A stretch of DNA of 8,840 bases. It comes from an uncultured Ruminococcus sp. (GTDB taxonomy: Bacteria; Bacillota; Clostridia; Oscillospirales; Ruminococcaceae). Numbering within the stretch: the stretch's first letter is position 1; each line of letters starts with the position of its first letter. The notes under the pieces are model-generated. The model saw nothing but the letters and a program-made list of their open reading frames with translations, ran no database searches and was not told where the DNA came from. The DNA lies in the NCBI GenBank assembly GCA_910584195.1, contig CAJTYV010000063.1, positions 1 to 8,840 of the forward strand, written 5' to 3'. Below, piece by piece: positions 6,162 through 8,840 of the stretch. Made by a program: the position numbers and the translations under genes.

Positions 6162-6871
6162 GCAACGATAAGTCGATCCAAAGTAGTATGATTTCATTTT
6201 CCTTAAGTATTTTGTCGATTTCATATATCGAATTCTCTGCACAGACTGCTAAAACATATTGGTAAACATACCCTTCGCCTTTCATCGAATTCAATTTAAA
6301 GTCTGTTTTGCCAAAAACATCTTAGCTTCTGACAACGGCAGCCATAAGCCGACGCACAATTCCAGAACTGTCGGTATTGATGTAGGATTTAGCTCATCGT
6401 TTCTTAACCGCTAAATGGTCTTTATCCAACAAGTGAACGGTCTGCCAATTGCTTATTAGAGAGCTTTCTGTACTTCTGCAATACAACCAGCGTCTCTGCA
6501 AAAGAACCAGAATATTTACGCAATGCTTCCGACTTAGGCTTTTCATTTTTTATCTGTTCAGGCAGTGTTGTATTATGCGCATTCAACTCAAAGGAATACT
6601 TAACCTGATTTTCAACCGGAACTGAACTTCGCATGAACTGAGAGTAATATCCTGACCCTTTATATTTCGATTGGTAACAATATCCTTTCGTAAAAACAAC
6701 ACCGCACTCATCCACGTGAGAGCGTGCGTATTCTGAAAGCATGGCATTTCCAGCCTGATCACGTATGACATACCTTTCATCGTTTAGAATAAGATGTCGG
6801 TCCACGAAAGCGAACTGCCCACTATCAATCAATTTCTTAAATTCTCGTTCAAAGCAGTAAGCCTTAAACAA
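6157..6871 (-). pseudogene. HTH-containing protein of unknown function, broken by three frame changes
   Basis: The N-terminal 149 residues are open from a TTG at 6871 (preceded by GAGGTAG) and include HLILNDERYV and ARSHVDECGVVFTKGYCY. The C-terminal half continues in other frames: after LSNKQLADRSLV a shift near 6424 leads into DKDHL, another near 6408 into RLRNDELNPTSIPTVLEL with CVGLWLPLSEAKMFLAK, and a third near 6311 into TDFKLNSMKGEGYVYQYVL and CAENSIYEIDKILKEN, ending with TAA at 6159-6157. LSNKQLADRSLV...RLRND is a Cro/C1-like helix-turn-helix. I recall this as a common accessory-element protein in Clostridia but cannot name its function. Restored length would be about 235-240 residues. 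It is clearly decayed. Confidence 0.78.
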
Positions 6872-6890
6872 ATCTACCTCTTATGGATTT

Positions 6891-7016
6891 TCAGTTTACG
6901 CAAAACTTGAAACCGTCTCCCTCATTACTATCCTCAAATCATTCAATAATCACCACATCTATAATATAGCCTTTGCGCTCCCTGTGGGTTGCCACATTCA
7001 AAGCTAAATTCTTCAT
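6891..7016 (-). pseudogene. Short decayed ORF of unknown identity
   Basis: An ATG at 7016 opens a frame beginning MKNLALNVATHRERKGY; it meets a TGA at codon 26 (6941-6939) and then continues FEDSNEGDGFKFCVN to a stop at 6891. It lies just upstream of the broken HTH gene on the same strand, so the two may have been one operon. An overlapping frame (ATG near 7050, about 40 residues, with FECGN and YYRCGDY) is an equally possible reading. Too short to assign. Confidence 0.3.
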
Positions 7017-7103
7017 GATGAAATACTTCCTCATCATCCCCACTGTCGTTAATAACTCCGTTCATGCAGATATCTACTTAAAGATGTTCTTCTCCACACT
7101 TGA

Positions 7104-7404
7104 CAAAAAAATGACCGCAAAAACATAGAAACCTATGAACTGGACGGTCGGGCACACATCTCCAAAGCAAACTTGTATTTCGATTTGCTCTATAAGCTTA
7201 TCACTTCATAAAAGAACGCTTTCGAAAATACGGAATACACGGAGCTCTTAGAACTGCCTGGTCATGAATATGACATCATAGACACTGTTCAGATCATGTC
7301 CAAGCCCAAAACCCTCTGCGGATAAAAAACTCAGCTCAATCTACGATGAGTTTATGGATCCATTGATATCCTATAACCCAACCAATTATGCCTCTTGGAC
7401 TTGA
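7104..7404 (+). pseudogene. 3' part of a decayed accessory gene (plus strand)
   Basis: A plus-strand frame reads KNIETYELDGRAHISKAN and LYFDLLYKLITS, then a TAA at 7209-7211, then KNAFENTEYTELLELPGHEYD and IIDTVQIMSKPK, a second TAA at 7323-7325, and after a one-base shift KKLSSIYDEFMDPLISY and NPTNYASWT before TGA at 7402-7404. The coherent amino-acid pattern across stops and shift shows a former gene. It resembles hypothetical proteins carried by Clostridial integrative elements, but I cannot name the family. The 5' part is not found; the frame is closed just before 7104. It converges with the minus-strand 56-aa gene. Confidence 0.55.
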
Positions 7405-7432
7405 AAATACTGAAATGCATTTTTACGTCTGC

Positions 7433-7603
7433 TCAATATTTACTAGCAATAAGGTTAACAAACTTTTCTGCAACTTCTTTTTCATATTCCTGTGTTATCA
7501 AATCAAATACACGTTCTAACACATGTCTTTGCTCCATAGTAAGCTTCAGATTAATATTCAAAGCTGTATATTTTGTCTGTGCCTTTTTCTGATTAAGGAA
7601 CAT
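7433..7603 (-). CDS. Small protein of unknown function (56 aa)
   Basis: The protein begins MFLNQKKAQTKY and is predicted to be mostly helical (LTMEQRHVLERVFDLITQEY then EKEVAEKFVNLIASKY). The ATG at 7603 is chosen over an upstream start because GAGGGAG at 7615-7609 sits five bases before it. It lies about 85 bases downstream of the repressor gene on the same strand and may be co-transcribed with it. No membrane segment or known motif is seen. Its intact frame amid decayed neighbours suggests it may still be expressed; a partner of the repressor is only a guess. Confidence 0.6.
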   Translation of the reverse strand: MFLNQKKAQTKYTALNINLKLTMEQRHVLERVFDLITQEYEKEVAEKFVNLIASKY

Positions 7604-7687
7604 AGTGTCTCCCTCTCTTTCTATTGACACAACCAATAAAGTAACCCTACTGCCTTGAAGCTATTACAAATATTCTATCAAAACCCG

Positions 7688-7714
7688 TATCATTCCTTAT
7701 CATCAGGAATGATA
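7688..7714 (-). terminator. Weak hairpin at the end of the HTH gene
   Basis: TATCATTCC / GGAATGATA forms a perfect 9-bp stem around a nine-base loop and spans the stop codon. On the minus strand it is followed by CGGGTTTTG, a poor T-tract, so it may attenuate rather than end transcription into the 56-aa gene. It could also simply reflect codon content. Confidence 0.35.
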
Positions 7715-7902
7715 TCAATTATATCATCCATCTTACAATTCAGCGCAGTGCATATCTTTGCCATAACTTCTACTGTAACATTCTCGTTATTAGCGAGTTT
7801 TGTCATCGTACTGTTTCCGATACCCGCCTTCTCTCTGAGATCTTTCTTTTTCATCTTACGATCAATCAGCAACTTAAACAACTTGTTGCAAGATACACTC
7901 AT
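7690..7902 (-). CDS. Cro/C1-type helix-turn-helix transcriptional regulator (70 aa)
   Basis: A compact single-domain DNA-binding protein of the HTH_26/XRE type, similar in size to YozG-like regulators. The HTH spans about residues 17-55 (KKKDLREKAGIGNSTMTKLA followed by TVEVMAKICTALNC); the pattern KAGIGNSTMTKL holds the turn and recognition helix. It ends in the acidic tail DDIIDIIPDDKE usual for the family. AGGAGG at 7912-7907 precedes the ATG at 7902, and a near-consensus promoter lies upstream. It probably represses its own promoter and perhaps neighbouring accessory genes. Confidence 0.88.
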   Translation of the reverse strand: MSVSCNKLFKLLIDRKMKKKDLREKAGIGNSTMTKLANNENVTVEVMAKICTALNCKMDDIIDIIPDDKE

Positions 7903-7921
7903 AGTTCCTCCTGCGCCTTGT

Positions 7922-7941
7922 CATATATTACTTTCTATATG
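7922..7941. promoter_or_regulatory. Candidate operator dyad upstream of the HTH gene
   Basis: CATATA and TATATG flank an eight-base centre in the leader between promoter and start codon of the repressor. Small Cro/C1 regulators often bind a dyad next to their own promoter; here it would lie about 25-45 bases downstream of the predicted start site. Short AT-rich dyads also arise by chance. Confidence 0.3.
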
Positions 7942-7972
7942 TAACACGCATTTCTCACATTTTCATTAAATA

Positions 7973-8001
7973 ATTGTATCTTAACCCTTACCAAATGTAA
8001 A
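7973..8001 (-). promoter_or_regulatory. Sigma-A type promoter of the HTH gene
   Basis: On the minus strand TTTACA (8001-7996) and TACAAT (7978-7973) are separated by exactly 17 bases. Each differs from the consensus at one position. It is the best promoter in the window and gives a leader of about 65 bases before the repressor ATG. Confidence 0.75.
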
Positions 8002-8047
8002 GAAAAAAGTCGTGGATTGGGCAAAATTTATAACATATAAATGCTTG

Positions 8048-8560
8048 TTAGTGACAAGTCCCCAAAACCCTGAGATCATCCTGCAGTGATGACTGCGCGT
8101 TCCGTTGGAACGCTGAAAACCATAAGCTGTTCAGGAATTTCTGATAGCCGGCATCGGTAAGGAACAGACACATCTTATCACCCTTGTCACCCACAGGGGA
8201 ATCACCCGATAGCACGTCAAAGACGATCATGTGCTTTACCTCCGGGTCAAAGCGTTCCAGCGCCATGATGTCATACCCCTTCAATTTTTCGGTTCCGGAT
8301 TTCTGTCTGGTCTCCGCGATCAGCTCCCCGATAGTCCCCCTTCCTGCGGAAGCCGGTATTTTTTTCTGGATGTCCCTCACCAGATCCATACATCCGGCAT
8401 CTGACAGGGGGCGCAGCTTTTCCATAAAGTCCTTTGCCGCTTTCCTCCATGCCGGATCACCGGCATACTGTGAAGCCATAGACATCTCCTGCAGGATGGC
8501 ATACCGTTCAGTTCCTTCTGTCTGGTACAGCATTCGATTTTCCATCTCCGTAAGTTCCAT
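8048..8560 (-). CDS. Accessory-element protein of unknown function (170 aa), C-terminus possibly replaced
   Basis: The first 145 residues form a consistent soluble, charged protein: an N-terminal helical part (ELTEMENRMLYQTEGTERY, MEKLRPLSDAGCMDLVRDIQ) and a later part with IGELIAETRQKSGTEKLKGY and ERFDPEVKHMIVFDVLSGD then SPVGDKGDKMCLFLTDAGY. The start is clear: AGGAGG at 8573-8568, seven bases before the ATG. I recall similar hypothetical proteins in Clostridial mobile elements and know no function. The last 25 residues (after KFLNS) lose the charged character and read like out-of-frame sequence, suggesting truncation or a frameshift near 8125. No catalytic motif is recognised. Confidence 0.65.
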   Translation of the reverse strand: MELTEMENRMLYQTEGTERYAILQEMSMASQYAGDPAWRKAAKDFMEKLRPLSDAGCMDLVRDIQKKIPASAGRGTIGELIAETRQKSGTEKLKGYDIMALERFDPEVKHMIVFDVLSGDSPVGDKGDKMCLFLTDAGYQKFLNSLWFSAFQRNAQSSLQDDLRVLGTCH

Positions 8561-8627
8561 AAGAATCCCTCCTTGTTTATTCCATCAAAAAAGTCACAGC
8601 ATTACACCATGGCTAAAAAATGACAAC

Positions 8628-8662
8628 AAAAAAGCCTGACAGTAAAGGTATTTTACTATCAG
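8628..8662 (-). terminator. Rho-independent terminator (minus strand)
   Basis: CTGATAGTAAA and TTTACTGTCAG form an 11-bp stem with one G-U pair around ATACC, and GC plus six T residues follow on the minus strand. It ends transcripts arriving from the right, before the 170-aa gene. The gene it served is no longer visible: only about 130 bases separate it from the insertion-sequence end. Confidence 0.82.
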
Positions 8663-8788
8663 ACAGTTACATCCGGAATATGAAATGCAGCGCAATTCCG
8701 GTTCATTTTTCGATTAACACCGACAACCTGCTTTTGCAGCCATGCAATCCATTATGCCTCTTCCGAGGCTTGACATTTATAGTAAAAA
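8663..8788 (-). other. Remnant upstream of the terminator
   Basis: This is the stretch where the 3' end of the terminated minus-strand gene should lie. A 12-codon open piece (MDCMAAKAGCRC, 8752-8714) recalls small proteins of Clostridial elements, but it is too short to claim. The rest shows only short frames. The neighbouring insertion-sequence end at 8789 may have cut the gene off. Confidence 0.25.
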
Positions 8789-8840
8789 GGGGCTGTTGCA
8801 AAAGTAGATGAATAATCTGCCGGAGCAACGGCTCCGTTTT
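8789..8840. mobile_element. Partial end of a second insertion sequence (IS1182-like)
   Basis: GGGGCTGTTGCAAAAG at 8789 matches the kind of terminal inverted repeat I know from IS1182-type and related elements. About 30 bases further in, a terminator hairpin faces the edge, as often seen at the ends of such elements. The transposase would lie beyond the window, so family assignment is tentative. Confidence 0.6.
8821..8840 (+). terminator. Terminator hairpin inside the second insertion-sequence end
   Basis: CGGAGC / GCTCCG with loop AACG is followed by at least four T residues at the window edge; the T-run may continue. On the plus strand it would block read-through into the element. The opposite strand lacks a T-run within view. 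Confidence 0.6.

Noticed and set aside
7100..7130. TTGACA as a plus-strand promoter
   Set aside because: No -10 box at proper spacing, and it lies at the edge of a decayed coding sequence.
8184..8639. 151-codon plus-strand open frame
   Set aside because: It overlaps the 170-aa minus-strand gene, which has a clear ribosome site; it is Ser/Pro-rich in the manner of antisense frames.
1..8840. CRISPR array or riboswitch
   Set aside because: No regularly spaced repeats and no recognisable riboswitch core were seen on either strand.

Overview
The window looks like an accessory region of a low-to-moderate GC, gut-type Clostridia genome (Lachnospiraceae/Ruminococcaceae-like). This rests on strong AGGAGG-type ribosome sites, Firmicutes-style protein families and the types of insertion sequence present; it is an inference, not an identification. 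The whole window reads as an integration and decay zone: a beheaded transporter operon, a damaged insertion sequence, a tRNA 3' remnant, several pseudogenes and a second insertion-sequence end at the right edge, with only a few intact cargo genes between them.

Left part (1-2602, plus strand): a lantibiotic-immunity type ABC transporter cassette. The ATP-binding subunit has lost its N-terminus with the Walker A motif; the breakpoint is near 170-176 and the DNA to its left (1-170) is unrelated. Two six-helix permeases and a small three-helix membrane protein follow in a tightly coupled operon. Order and sizes resemble LanF-LanE-LanG plus a NukH-like accessory protein. No lanthipeptide precursor or modification gene is in the window. 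Because the ATPase is beheaded, the cassette is probably non-functional as it stands.

Middle (2701-4349): an IS3-family (IS150-like) element with imperfect 26-bp ends. Its OrfB transposase is intact with a DDE triad, but OrfA carries a stop at codon 10 and a frame change near its end. Next (4350-4490) come a terminator-like hairpin and the 3' two-thirds of a tRNA-Asn(GUU) gene on the minus strand. This is what an attachment site left by an integrative element looks like; in that model the element lies to the right.

Right part (4573-8788, mainly minus strand): an intact 488-aa protein with Schlafen/AlbA_2, GHKL-like ATPase and winged-helix regions; an HTH gene broken by three frame changes; remnants of two further genes; a small pair made of a 56-aa protein of unknown function and a 70-aa Cro/C1-type repressor with a good promoter; and a 170-aa accessory protein of unknown function whose C-terminus looks replaced. 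A minus-strand terminator at 8628-8662 belongs to a gene once lying further right. The window closes in what appears to be the end of another insertion sequence, starting at 8789. The best candidates for live function are the Schlafen-like regulator and the small repressor module. I see no complete new system.
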